From Rhizobium nepotum 39/7 (GTDB lineage Bacteria > Pseudomonadota > Alphaproteobacteria > Rhizobiales > Rhizobiaceae), in assembly GCF_000949865.1 (NCBI RefSeq), contig NZ_JWJH01000006.1, positions 1 through 64,000 of the forward strand: DNA of 64,000 bases, given 5' to 3'. Shown piece after piece: positions 53,816 through 62,177 of this stretch. The stretch's first letter is position 1; the number at the start of each line of letters is the position of its first letter. The translations under genes and the position numbers were made by a program. The notes under the pieces were generated by a model. It was given only the letters and a program-made list of their open reading frames with translations, was not told the origin of the DNA and did not search any database.

Positions 53816-54268
53816 TTACTTCAGCAAATCCTTGACGACGCCGGAAGCCTTCGCGAAGTCGATCTGGCCGGGATAGCGTTCTTTCAGCGCATTCATGCAC
53901 TTGCCCATGTCGCGCAGGCCGGAGGCGCCGGTTTCGGTGATGACGACCTGACACAGTTCACGCACTTTCTCGGCCGGAATCTCTTCCGGCATGAATTCCT
54001 TGATGATGACGATTTCCTCGCGCTCCTGCGCGGCAAGCTCGGGACGGCCGGCACCTTCGTAGATGGTGGCGGACTCCTCCCGCTGCTTCACCATCTTGGT
54101 CAGAATCTGCATGATTTCGTCGTCGCTGACGGGGTCCTTGCCCACGCCGCGATTGGCGATATCGCGGTCCTTTATGGCTGCCTGGATCAGACGCACGGTC
54201 GATGTGCGTCGGGTATCGCGAGCCTTCAGCGCGTCTTTCAGAGTATTAGCGAACGTGTCGCGCATCAT
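53816..54268 (-). CDS. yqeY: GatB/YqeY-domain protein
   Basis: The 150-residue protein (ATG 54268 behind AAGGAG; the ATG three bases later is also possible) matches the GatB tail-like YqeY family: MRDTFANTLKDALKARDTRR at the start, then VKQREESATIYEGAGRPELA and LKERYPGQIDFAKAS. YqeY proteins are widespread and resemble the helical domain of GatB that touches tRNA, but the function is not settled. In rhizobia the gene usually lies between carA and dnaG, as here. Confidence 0.9.
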   Translation of the reverse strand: MMRDTFANTLKDALKARDTRRTSTVRLIQAAIKDRDIANRGVGKDPVSDDEIMQILTKMVKQREESATIYEGAGRPELAAQEREEIVIIKEFMPEEIPAEKVRELCQVVITETGASGLRDMGKCMNALKERYPGQIDFAKASGVVKDLLK

Positions 54269-54431
54269 TTCTTCTTCTCCTTGGGAAAGTGCATTCCGCA
54301 GCATATCTACAGGGAAACTTTCCACCTTATTTTTCGAAACGACATAACCGAGCAAACCCGCTCAAGCAAATCAAATGCATAAGCCCTTGAATGTGCGAAG
54401 GTTTAATTCCGCGTAAATCTTGAGCCTGCGG

Positions 54432-54460
54432 TTGACCGTTTAAGCAGCTTTCGTTATTTT
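54432..54460 (+). promoter_or_regulatory. Candidate carA promoter
   Basis: TTGACC (54432-54437) and TATTTT (54455-54460) are separated by 17 bases, ahead of a leader of about 140 bases. No attenuator is evident in the leader. Confidence 0.45.
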
Positions 54461-54603
54461 CCGGCACCTGCACGAGATTTTAACGAAGGGTCGGAACGCG
54501 AGTTTATCGCGCGCCCCTTTATGTCACGAAGCCTGCACAAAAAATGGCCCCTCTCCCCCTGCCTTTCAAGAGGCGGGGTGCGAAGCGGCAGAAACGGAAC
54601 GAG

Positions 54604-55809
54604 ATGACCGAGACAGCGCCCTGGACTACCCGCAAACCGACCGCAATGCTTGTTCTTGCCGATGGCACAGTGATCGAGGGAACGGGCATCGGCGCAACCG
54701 GCAAGGTACAGGCCGAAGTCTGCTTCAACACCGCGCTGACCGGTTATGAAGAAATCCTGACCGATCCGTCCTATCTCGGCCAGATCGTCACCTTCACCTT
54801 CCCGCACATCGGCAATGTCGGCACCAATGAGGAAGACATCGAAGACCTGACGCCCGCCGCCCGGCGCGGCGCGGTCGGCGTCATCTTCAAGGCAGACATC
54901 ACCGACCCGTCGAACTTCCGCGCCGCCAAACATCTGGACACCTGGCTGAAGACCCGCGGCGTCATCGGCCTTTGCGGCATCGACACGCGCGCGCTGACGG
55001 CATGGATCCGCGAAAACGGCGCGCCGAACGCGGTGATCGCGCATGATCCGAACGGCGTCTTCGATATCGAGGCGCTGAAGGCGGAAGCAAAGGCATGGAG
55101 CGGTCTCGTCGGCCTCGACCTCGCCATCGAAGCCACATCCGGGCAATCCTCCACCTGGACGGAAACGCCGTGGGTATGGAACGAGGGTTACGGCACGCTC
55201 AGTGAAGCCGACGCCAAGTATCACGTCGTCTGCGTCGATTTCGGCGTCAAGCGCAACATCCTGCGCCTCTTCGCCGGTCTTGACTGCAAGGTCACCGTGG
55301 TTCCGGCCCAGACATCGGCCGAAGACATCCTGGCGTTGAAGCCGGACGGCGTGTTCCTGTCCAACGGTCCGGGAGACCCGGCCGCAACAGGCGAATATGC
55401 CGTGCCGGTCATCCAGAACCTCATCGCAAGCGATCTGCCGATCTTCGGCATCTGCCTCGGCCACCAGATGCTTGGCCTCGCCGTCGGCGCCAAGACCGAA
55501 AAGATGCATCAGGGCCATCACGGCGCCAACCATCCGGTCAAGGACTTCACCACCGGCAAGGTGGAAATCGTCTCCATGAACCACGGCTTTGCTGTTGACG
55601 CCAAGTCGCTGCCTGATGGTATCGAGGAAACTCACACATCGCTGTTCGACGGCACCAATTGCGGCCTGCGCATCACGGGCAAGCCGGTCTTCTCCGTCCA
55701 GCACCATCCGGAAGCATCGCCCGGCCCGCAGGACAGCCACTATCTCTTCCGCCGCTTCGTTAACCTGCTGCGCGAGAGACAAGGTGAGGCAGCGCTCGCC
55801 GAGCGCTGA
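54604..55809 (+). CDS. carA: Carbamoyl-phosphate synthase small subunit
   Basis: Supplies ammonia from glutamine for carbamoyl phosphate, used by arginine and pyrimidine synthesis. From ATG 54604 (ACGGAACGAG upstream) it has 401 residues. The N-terminal CarA domain has CFNTALTGYEEILTDPSY. The C-terminal class I glutaminase has FGICLGHQMLG, with nucleophile Cys284, and HHPEASPGP. The frame extends back to 54544 without a ribosome site. The large subunit is encoded 6.4 kb on and not next to it. Confidence 0.95.
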   Translation: MTETAPWTTRKPTAMLVLADGTVIEGTGIGATGKVQAEVCFNTALTGYEEILTDPSYLGQIVTFTFPHIGNVGTNEEDIEDLTPAARRGAVGVIFKADITDPSNFRAAKHLDTWLKTRGVIGLCGIDTRALTAWIRENGAPNAVIAHDPNGVFDIEALKAEAKAWSGLVGLDLAIEATSGQSSTWTETPWVWNEGYGTLSEADAKYHVVCVDFGVKRNILRLFAGLDCKVTVVPAQTSAEDILALKPDGVFLSNGPGDPAATGEYAVPVIQNLIASDLPIFGICLGHQMLGLAVGAKTEKMHQGHHGANHPVKDFTTGKVEIVSMNHGFAVDAKSLPDGIEETHTSLFDGTNCGLRITGKPVFSVQHHPEASPGPQDSHYLFRRFVNLLRERQGEAALAER

Positions 55810-55837
55810 TAACCTTCGGACAATCAGGAAGAATATG

Positions 55838-55863
55838 CGGCCCGCTTTTTAGCGGGCCGTTTT
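55838..55863. terminator. Terminator shared by carA and the MATE gene end
   Basis: CGGCCCGCT pairs with AGCGGGCCG around TTTT, then TTTT. It follows carA. The last MATE codons and stop lie inside the right arm, so the convergent genes share the hairpin. Confidence 0.8.
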
Positions 55864-57246
55864 CATTTCGCGCTTCACCAGAAGGACGAAGCGCACGGTC
55901 AGCAGAACGGCTGCCGTCGAAAGGCCGATCACGAAGCCGAACCACACACCGCGCCCGCCATAACCGAGCGGAAAGGCCATGGTCCAGGCAAGCGCCAGCC
56001 CGATCGGCCAATAGGAAATAAGGGCCAGTATCGCTGGAATGCGCGCATCCTTCAGCCCGCGCAGCAAGCCTGCCGTCACGGCCTGAATACCATCGACAAG
56101 CTGGAAAATACCGGCGATCACCACCAGGCTGCTGGCATAGGCAAGCACTTCCGCCGCTTCCGGCAACTTTGCGTCAAGAAACCATTTCGCCAGGAATTCC
56201 GGGAATGCCGCAAACAGGATGCCGCCGCAAATGGCGATGCCGCATGCAATCGCATAGATCATGATAGCGGCGCGCACGAGGTTTTTGAAATCGCCCTGAC
56301 CGCGCGCTATTCCCACGCGAACGGTTGCCGCCTGGGCCAGGCCGAGCGGAATCATGAAGGCGATGGAGGCAAGCTGCAGCGCAATGCCATGCGCCGCCAG
56401 TTGCACGGTGCCGATCTGACCCATCAGGATCGAAGCGGCGGCAAACAGCGTTACTTCCGCAAGAATGGTGATGCCGATCGGCAGGCCAAGGCGCAGCACG
56501 TCCCAAAGCGCATGCCAGTCCGGCCGCCAGAAGCGCACGAACAGTTCATATTTCTTGGTTTCCTCACGCGTCTGCACATAAGCGACGATGAAGATAAAAC
56601 TGAAGGCGTTGACGATGACGGCAACCACGGCCGCACCGTTCATGCCCATCGCCGGCAGTCCCATATGCCCCAGCACCAGCGCGTAAGCCATCAAACCGTT
56701 CATCACCAGCATGATGATGGTGACATAGAGAATGATGCCCGCACGGCCGATGGCGCTGACTAGCCCGCGCAGCACGTAAAAAAGCAGCGCCGGCAGCAGG
56801 CCGAACTTGGCGATGGCGAGATAATGGCCGGTCAGCGCCGCTACATCGGGGTTTTGCCCGAGATAAATCAGAATGCGCTCTGCATTGAAGAATATCGGCA
56901 AGGTGAGCAGCCAGTAGGCGATCGCCACCCACATGCCCATGCGCAGCGAGCGGCGGGCCGCCGTCGCATCCCCCTGCCCGTAGGCCTGCGCCACCATCGG
57001 CACCACGGCCACGGAAAATCCCGAGCCGAAAATGAAGACGACGAAGAAGAACTGCCCGGCCAGCACCATGGCTGCCAGCTTTTCAGCCCCCAGCTGGCCG
57101 ACGATGACCATATCCGTGGTGTGTATACCAAGCTGTGCGAGCTGCGCCCCCACCAGCGGGATGCCCAGCGCAAGCGTAGCCCGAAAATGCGAAAACCACG
57201 ACCCCGATCCGGAGGGAACGGTTTCTGCAACAATCGACGAAGACAT
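55849..57246 (-). CDS. MATE-family multidrug/toxic compound exporter
   Basis: The 465-residue protein has about twelve membrane segments in two MatE halves. The N-terminal half has LGIPLVGAQLAQLGIHTTDM and AKVAQAYGQGDA-like QAYGQGDATAARR, and the second half has ALQLASIAFMIPLGLAQAAT. MATE proteins export cationic compounds in exchange for Na+ or H+. The final codons overlap the carA terminator hairpin. No regulator is next to it and the substrate is unknown. Confidence 0.9.
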   Translation of the reverse strand: MSSSIVAETVPSGSGSWFSHFRATLALGIPLVGAQLAQLGIHTTDMVIVGQLGAEKLAAMVLAGQFFFVVFIFGSGFSVAVVPMVAQAYGQGDATAARRSLRMGMWVAIAYWLLTLPIFFNAERILIYLGQNPDVAALTGHYLAIAKFGLLPALLFYVLRGLVSAIGRAGIILYVTIIMLVMNGLMAYALVLGHMGLPAMGMNGAAVVAVIVNAFSFIFIVAYVQTREETKKYELFVRFWRPDWHALWDVLRLGLPIGITILAEVTLFAAASILMGQIGTVQLAAHGIALQLASIAFMIPLGLAQAATVRVGIARGQGDFKNLVRAAIMIYAIACGIAICGGILFAAFPEFLAKWFLDAKLPEAAEVLAYASSLVVIAGIFQLVDGIQAVTAGLLRGLKDARIPAILALISYWPIGLALAWTMAFPLGYGGRGVWFGFVIGLSTAAVLLTVRFVLLVKREMKTAR

Positions 57247-57518
57247 TGTAATTCACCTGAATCTTGGCCATTGCCGCGAATTGCGCAACGGCAGCAGGTG
57301 ATGAATAAAATATTCCCTTCCTGCACGCAACCTTTGCAGATCAATGATCAAAATTTATGCAGAACGGCCATCCTGCGGCATTGGCTGGATATCGGCTGAA
57401 ATGGCAGGACATCAAACAAATTTAGCCGAATTTTACCATTTCCCTTTACCTATTAGAATATCGCGTAGTTCTTTCAAACCGTAAGCTGCATGATGCAGAA
57501 TATACCCGCCATTGAGGC

Positions 57519-59672
57519 ATGTCTTTCCCATCATTTTTCAAGATGAGCCGAACCGGCGCATCTGGTCCAAGGACGTGTAGCTTGCCCAAAAAAACCAATC
57601 TCATGACGCGCATCCTGTTTGCGGCGTCATCGCTTGTCGTCGCCGCCTTTGCGGGATTCTCTTTCTACATCGACAGTCTCCAGCACCGGGTGACGACGGA
57701 AGCCGTGACGGAAAACATCGATTCTTCCGGTAAACAGGCCGCCCAAAGCATCGCCAACTGGCTGAACGGCCGCATCATGCTGACCGACACCGTGGCAAAG
57801 ACGCTCGCCAAGCTTCCCGAAGACGACGCCAAGGTGCAGTTCCTGCAGAACGACGTGCTGACGGCGCAATTCATGTCCACCTATTTCGGCAACGCCGAAA
57901 ATGGCAGTTTCACAACATTTCCGAGATTGCCGCTGCCGGAAGGTTATGACCCGCGCAAGCGCCCCTGGTATCTGGACGCCGTCAAGGCCGGCAAGCCGGT
58001 GCTGACCGAACCTTACAACGACGCATCGACCGGCGGCCTCGTCATCACCGCTGCCATTCCCGTTTCCGTCAACGGCAAGCTGGCGGGCGTCACAGGCAGC
58101 GATTTCTCGCTGGATTCCCTGGTCGCTATGATCAAGGCGGTCGATGCCGGCAAGGACGGATACGCCTTCCTCGTCAACAGGGACGGCAAGATCCTCATCC
58201 ATCCGGATGCGAAATTCGTCGATAAGCGGCTCACCGATCTCTTTACGGTCGACACGCCGGCGATTTCGTCTGCAATCCTGCAAACCGAAATCGACGGCAA
58301 GGGCAAGATCACCAGCTTCATTCCCGTCGCCGGCCTGCCCTCGGTCGAATGGTATCTCGGTTTCGTCGTCGATTCCGACGTCGCCTATAGCGCGGTCGGC
58401 CAATTTCGCCTCGCGGCAACCATCGCCACGGTTCTTGCGGCAGCGATCATGATTGTCCTGCTCGCAACCGTTCTCTCCCGCTTCATCGTTCGCCCCGTCA
58501 CGCAGATGACATCAGCCATGGAAGGCCTGGCCGCCGGCAATCTTGACGTTGTCATTCCGGGTCAGGAACGCAGCGACCAGATCGGCTCGATGGCCGCGGC
58601 AGTCGCTGTTTTCAGATCGAACGCCACGGAACGTCTGCGTCTCGAAGGGGACGCCGAACAGAACCGCACACTTTCCGAACAGGAGCGCAACGACCGCGAA
58701 AGACTGGCGGCGAAAGACGCGGCCGACATCCAGTTCGCGGTCGATTCGCTTGCCAGGGGACTGGCGCATCTTTCGAATGGCGACCTCAACTACCGCATCG
58801 AGACGCCATTCGTGACCCGCATCGACCGCCTGCGCGACGATTTCAACAATTCCGTCGCCAAACTGAATGCGGCCTTGAGCACCGTCGGCCAGAACGCACG
58901 GGCAATCGATGCCGGCGCTGGAGAAATCCGCCAGTCCGCCGACGATCTGGCCAAGCGCACCGAGCAGCAGGCAGCCTCCGTGGAGGAAACTGCGGCAGCG
59001 CTTGAGGAAATTACCACGACGGTCAAGGATTCCGCCCGCCGTGCCGAAGAGGTAGGCCGTCTCGTCGACCGTACGCGCAACAATGCCGAACAGTCCGGCA
59101 TCATCGTCGAAGACGCCGTCCGCGCCATGGAAGGCATCGAAAAATCATCGTCGGAGATCAGCAATATCATCGGCGTGATCGACGAAATCGCCTTCCAGAC
59201 CAACCTGCTTGCACTGAACGCCGGTGTCGAAGCCGCCCGCGCTGGTGAGGCTGGCAAGGGTTTTGCCGTCGTCGCACAGGAAGTGCGCGAGCTTGCCCAG
59301 CGCTCCGCCAATGCGGCCAAAGCGATCAAGACGCTGATCAACGCCTCGACATCACAGGTGCAGTCCGGCGTCGATCTCGTCGGTAATGCCGGCAAGGCAC
59401 TGGAAACCATCGTCCGCGAAGTGCAGGAGATCAACCGCCACATCGACGCCATCGTGACGTCGTCGCGCGAACAGTCGACCGGACTTCAGGAAATCAACAC
59501 CGCCATCAACACCATCGATCAGGGCACCCAGCAGAACGCCGCCATGGTCGAGGAACAGACAGCCGCAAGCCATGGTCTCGCCTCGGAAGCGGCGGCGCTC
59601 AACGAGCTGCTCGCGCAATTCCAGCTCACCACGGCAACGCGGCGGCAGGCGGAATATGGGCGTGCTGCGTGA
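57519..59672 (+). CDS. Methyl-accepting chemotaxis protein with dCache sensor
   Basis: A chemoreceptor of up to 717 residues. A membrane helix (about 31-50) is followed by a periplasmic dCache domain (about 55-300), a second helix (about 305-330), HAMP and the cytoplasmic signalling hairpin with [20 protein letters not shown]. In the sensor, Tyr143, Arg148, Trp150, Tyr151, Tyr166 and Asp195 have the spacing of the amino-acid-binding residues of Pseudomonas PctA. No CheR-tethering pentapeptide is at the C-terminus. The start is uncertain: ATG 57519, TTG 57582 (AAGGA upstream) or ATG 57603. Confidence 0.92.
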   Translation: MSFPSFFKMSRTGASGPRTCSLPKKTNLMTRILFAASSLVVAAFAGFSFYIDSLQHRVTTEAVTENIDSSGKQAAQSIANWLNGRIMLTDTVAKTLAKLPEDDAKVQFLQNDVLTAQFMSTYFGNAENGSFTTFPRLPLPEGYDPRKRPWYLDAVKAGKPVLTEPYNDASTGGLVITAAIPVSVNGKLAGVTGSDFSLDSLVAMIKAVDAGKDGYAFLVNRDGKILIHPDAKFVDKRLTDLFTVDTPAISSAILQTEIDGKGKITSFIPVAGLPSVEWYLGFVVDSDVAYSAVGQFRLAATIATVLAAAIMIVLLATVLSRFIVRPVTQMTSAMEGLAAGNLDVVIPGQERSDQIGSMAAAVAVFRSNATERLRLEGDAEQNRTLSEQERNDRERLAAKDAADIQFAVDSLARGLAHLSNGDLNYRIETPFVTRIDRLRDDFNNSVAKLNAALSTVGQNARAIDAGAGEIRQSADDLAKRTEQQAASVEETAAALEEITTTVKDSARRAEEVGRLVDRTRNNAEQSGIIVEDAVRAMEGIEKSSSEISNIIGVIDEIAFQTNLLALNAGVEAARAGEAGKGFAVVAQEVRELAQRSANAAKAIKTLINASTSQVQSGVDLVGNAGKALETIVREVQEINRHIDAIVTSSREQSTGLQEINTAINTIDQGTQQNAAMVEEQTAASHGLASEAAALNELLAQFQLTTATRRQAEYGRAA

Positions 59673-59720
59673 TAGCAAGGACAGAGCTGGCCGGAGCGAC
59701 CCGACCATCGCTGCATCGGC

Positions 59721-59827
59721 TAGAGCATTTCCAGTAAAAGTGCGTAGCGGTTTTACGTCCGGAAAATGCGTAAAAACAAAGAGCTAGAACACGTCCAACG
59801 ATTCCGTTTAAACTGGACGTGCTCTAG
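59721..59827. repeat. About 105-base intergenic repeat, copy 2
   Basis: It aligns with 29523-29626 along its length and has better-kept inverted ends: TAGAGCATTTCCAGT at the left, and ACTGGACGTGCTCTA at the right. The centre GTCCGGAAAATGCGTAAAAA is common to both. It follows the chemoreceptor gene. Confidence 0.78.
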
Positions 59828-59843
59828 GTCTCTACACGCGCGA

Positions 59844-59918
59844 CGTCATCCTCGGGCTTGACCCGAGGATCCATGGTGCGCCGGGAGATGGATCCTCGGG
59901 TCAAGTCCGAGGATGACG
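59844..59918. repeat. Near-perfect long inverted repeat
   Basis: Two 31-base arms (59844-59874 and 59888-59918) are reverse complements with one mismatch, around a 13-base spacer. Each arm also holds its own small palindrome (CCTCGGGCTTGACCCGAGG). As RNA or single-strand DNA it would form a very stable hairpin or cruciform. Confidence 0.85.
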
Positions 59919-60049
59919 GACGAGAGGTTTCAACCTCCCCCATGGCCGGAGCTATCCGGCCATTTTTATTTGCCGCGCGAACGATACCCGGTTCTCTCTC
60001 CCGGCTCGATCCGGTAGAGCTTGATCGATCATGATTTTCGGAGGGATCT

Positions 60050-60529
60050 ATGCTGGAACTGATTTGGCGCGGCATTGCCATGGGCATTGGCGGCACCGTG
60101 TTTATGGATATATGGGCAATCGTGCTGCACCGGTTTTTCGGCCAGTCCGCCCCGAACTGGGCGCCGGTCGGCCGCTGGTTCTGGCATGTGCCAAAGGGCA
60201 GGATATTTCACGACAGCATCGCCACGGCCGCACCTTACGAGCACGAACTGGCGCTCGGCTGGGTTTCGCATTATGCCGTCGGCATTCTCTACGGCGTCGT
60301 TCTCGCTTTGATAGTGCCGGCCTCGTGGTTTTCCGCGCCGTCCTTCATCCAGCCATGGATCGTCGGCATCATCACGGTCGGTGCCGGCTGGTTCCTGCTG
60401 CAACCGGGGCTTGGCATCGGCTGGGCAGCATCGAAAACGCCGAACCCCAACAAGGTCCGCTTTCTCAACCTTGTTGCGCACACGGTCTTCGCACTCGGCA
60501 TGTATGCCGTGGCGCTGCTGATGCGCTGA
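60050..60529 (+). CDS. DUF2938 membrane protein
   Basis: The 159-residue protein has four hydrophobic segments (GIAMGIGGTVFMDIWAIVLH near residue 6, YAVGILYGVVLALIVPASWF near 75, WIVGIITVGAGWFLLQPGLG near 105, and the C-terminal ALGMYAVALLMR). FGQSAPNWAPVGRWFWHVPK lies between the first two. This is the DUF2938 family, function unknown. GGAGGGATCT precedes the ATG. A terminator-like hairpin follows. Confidence 0.85.
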   Translation: MLELIWRGIAMGIGGTVFMDIWAIVLHRFFGQSAPNWAPVGRWFWHVPKGRIFHDSIATAAPYEHELALGWVSHYAVGILYGVVLALIVPASWFSAPSFIQPWIVGIITVGAGWFLLQPGLGIGWAASKTPNPNKVRFLNLVAHTVFALGMYAVALLMR

Positions 60530-60530
60530 A

Positions 60531-60558
60531 CAAAAAAAGGGGGCCTCAAAAGCCCCCT
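60531..60558. terminator. Terminator between the DUF2938 and metallopeptidase genes
   Basis: AGGGGGC pairs with GCCCCCT around CTCAAAA. On the minus strand it is followed by a T-run of seven, so it mainly ends the metallopeptidase transcript. Confidence 0.75.
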
Positions 60559-60571
60559 CGTCTGTTTGACC

Positions 60572-61504
60572 TCAGATATTCGCCGAGAAGGTGTCGCAAT
60601 CCTCGACACGACCATTCTGGAAGCCGCGCTTGAACCATTCCATGCGCTGCGCCGAGGTGCCGTGGTTGAAACTATCAGGCACCACATATCCTTGAGTCTG
60701 CTTCTGCAGGGTATCGTCGCCGATCTGGTGGGCGGCGGTGAGTGCTTCCTCGAGGTCGCCGGTTTCCAGAATGCCCTTCTGTTCCGTGAACTTTCCCCAG
60801 ATGCCCGCATAGCAATCCGCCTGAAGCTCTACCTTGACCGACATCTTGTTGGCGTCCACCTGGCTCATGGACTGGCGGCGTCGGTTGAACTCCGGCAGGA
60901 CGCCGGTCAGGTTCTGGATGTGGTGGCCCACCTCATGCGCAATCACGTAAGCCTGCGCAAAATCACCGGCCGCGCCAAAACGCTTGTCCAGTTCTGCGAA
61001 GAAAGCGGTGTCGAGATAGACCTTGCGGTCACCAGGGCAATAGAACGGGCCGCTGGCGGCCGAAGCATATCCGCAGGCAGACGAGACCTGTCCCGAAAAT
61101 AGAACCAGCGTCGGCTTTTCATAGGTTTGTCCGGCGGACTGGAAAATGCCGCTCCACGTATCCTCGGTCTCGGCCAGCACCGTGCGCACGAAAGCCGTCG
61201 TCTCGTCGGCCGATTGACCTTGCGGACGTGCGCCCGCTTGCTGGCTGCCGGATTGCTGCGTTGTGCCGCCGCCATCCAGCGAAATGTCACCGCCTGAAAG
61301 CAGCGTGAGCGGATTGATGCCGAGAACCCAGCTGATCAGAAGGATCAGCAGAATTCCGCCAATGCCGATGCCGCCACCACGACGCCCGATCGGCACGCGC
61401 ATTCCGCCACGGGAAAACGGATCGGTACCCGAAGGCCCCGATCCGGCCGACATGCCGCGCCGGTCCTCGATATTGTCCGACTGGCGGCGCCCTCTCCATT
61501 CCAT
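60572..61504 (-). CDS. YpfJ-family neutral zinc metallopeptidase
   Basis: From ATG 61504 (GGGGAGATC upstream) the protein has 310 residues, close to E. coli YpfJ. An Arg/Gly-rich start (MEWRGRRQSDN) is followed by one membrane helix (IGIGGILLILLISWVLGI, near 45-65). The extracytoplasmic peptidase domain has the zinc motif AHEVGHH (HExxH) near residue 175 and the conserved QADCYAGIW, whose Asp or Glu completes the site. Substrate unknown. The frame continues to 61534, without a better start. Confidence 0.9.
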   Translation of the reverse strand: MEWRGRRQSDNIEDRRGMSAGSGPSGTDPFSRGGMRVPIGRRGGGIGIGGILLILLISWVLGINPLTLLSGGDISLDGGGTTQQSGSQQAGARPQGQSADETTAFVRTVLAETEDTWSGIFQSAGQTYEKPTLVLFSGQVSSACGYASAASGPFYCPGDRKVYLDTAFFAELDKRFGAAGDFAQAYVIAHEVGHHIQNLTGVLPEFNRRRQSMSQVDANKMSVKVELQADCYAGIWGKFTEQKGILETGDLEEALTAAHQIGDDTLQKQTQGYVVPDSFNHGTSAQRMEWFKRGFQNGRVEDCDTFSANI

Positions 61505-61600
61505 GATCTGATCTCCCCGCAAACGTCGCCTCAACAGGCAACCTTATAAGGCACTATAGTACATCTTGTTCCGGAAGAAAGCGGAGGTGAGCGCATTCGC

Positions 61601-61756
61601 TCAGGCGGTTCTCCGCCTTTGCCTGAAGACGGTCAAAAACAGCAGGGCAAATACGAGAACACCGGCGAAAAGCACCACGAAACCGGGCTTACCGTCACCG
61701 AAAACAATCTCGTGCATGATGCGCCCCAGAACGAAGGTGAAGCCCCCGGCGATCAC
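61601..61756 (-). CDS. 51-residue membrane peptide, possibly the 3' remnant of a larger gene
   Basis: Read from GTG 61756 it gives one hydrophobic start (IAGGFTFVLGRI), a short polar loop (MHEIVFGDGKPG) and a second membrane helix (FVVLFAGVLVFALLFLTVF) before the basic end RQRRRTA. A TGA stop lies two codons upstream, and there is no ribosome site before the GTG. It ends four bases short of the point where LytTR homology begins on the other strand, so it may be a truncated gene rather than a real small one. Confidence 0.4.
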   Translation of the reverse strand: MIAGGFTFVLGRIMHEIVFGDGKPGFVVLFAGVLVFALLFLTVFRQRRRTA

Positions 61757-61760
61757 GAAG

Positions 61761-62021
61761 GATCACTACACCGAGTTGGTAACGACGCGAGGACGTCAGC
61801 TGGTGCTGTTGCGTTTTGCCGATGCGATGAAGGAAATCGGCCAAACGGAAGGCTTGCAGGTGCATCGTTCCCACTGGATTGCCGATGCCGACGTCGCCTC
61901 GTTGCGTAAACAGGCGGGTCGTCTGCATGTCGTGACAAGAGACGGCTCGGAAATCCCCGTCAGCTGCTCCCATAATACGGCGGTGCAGGCCCGTTTCGCC
62001 GCGCGTTCCACTATCCGTTAA
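61761..62021 (+). pseudogene. LytTR DNA-binding domain fragment, 5' end missing
   Basis: The reading DHYTELVTTRGRQLVLLRF, then GLQVHRSHWIADADVASLR and GRLHVVTRDGSEIPV, matches a LytTR domain up to its usual end. In intact proteins this is preceded by about 10-20 more domain residues and often by four membrane helices. Here, directly upstream, the frame instead reads low-complexity residues that are antisense to a membrane-protein-like ORF. The open frame reaches 61566, but its first 65 residues are not LytTR-like. It could also be a short real gene. Confidence 0.6.
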
Positions 62022-62177
62022 GAGTTTCTGTCGATTCCGGAATTTATGGGGTTCCGTTCTCAAAAACATTTGCCTATAAGCCGCTTCTAGCCTGAAAACT
62101 TTGAATTGCGCGCCCCGGCCGGTGATTTTTCACCCTGGCTGGTGTTTTGCGCAACCAAAACGCGGAACGAGAGAGCC

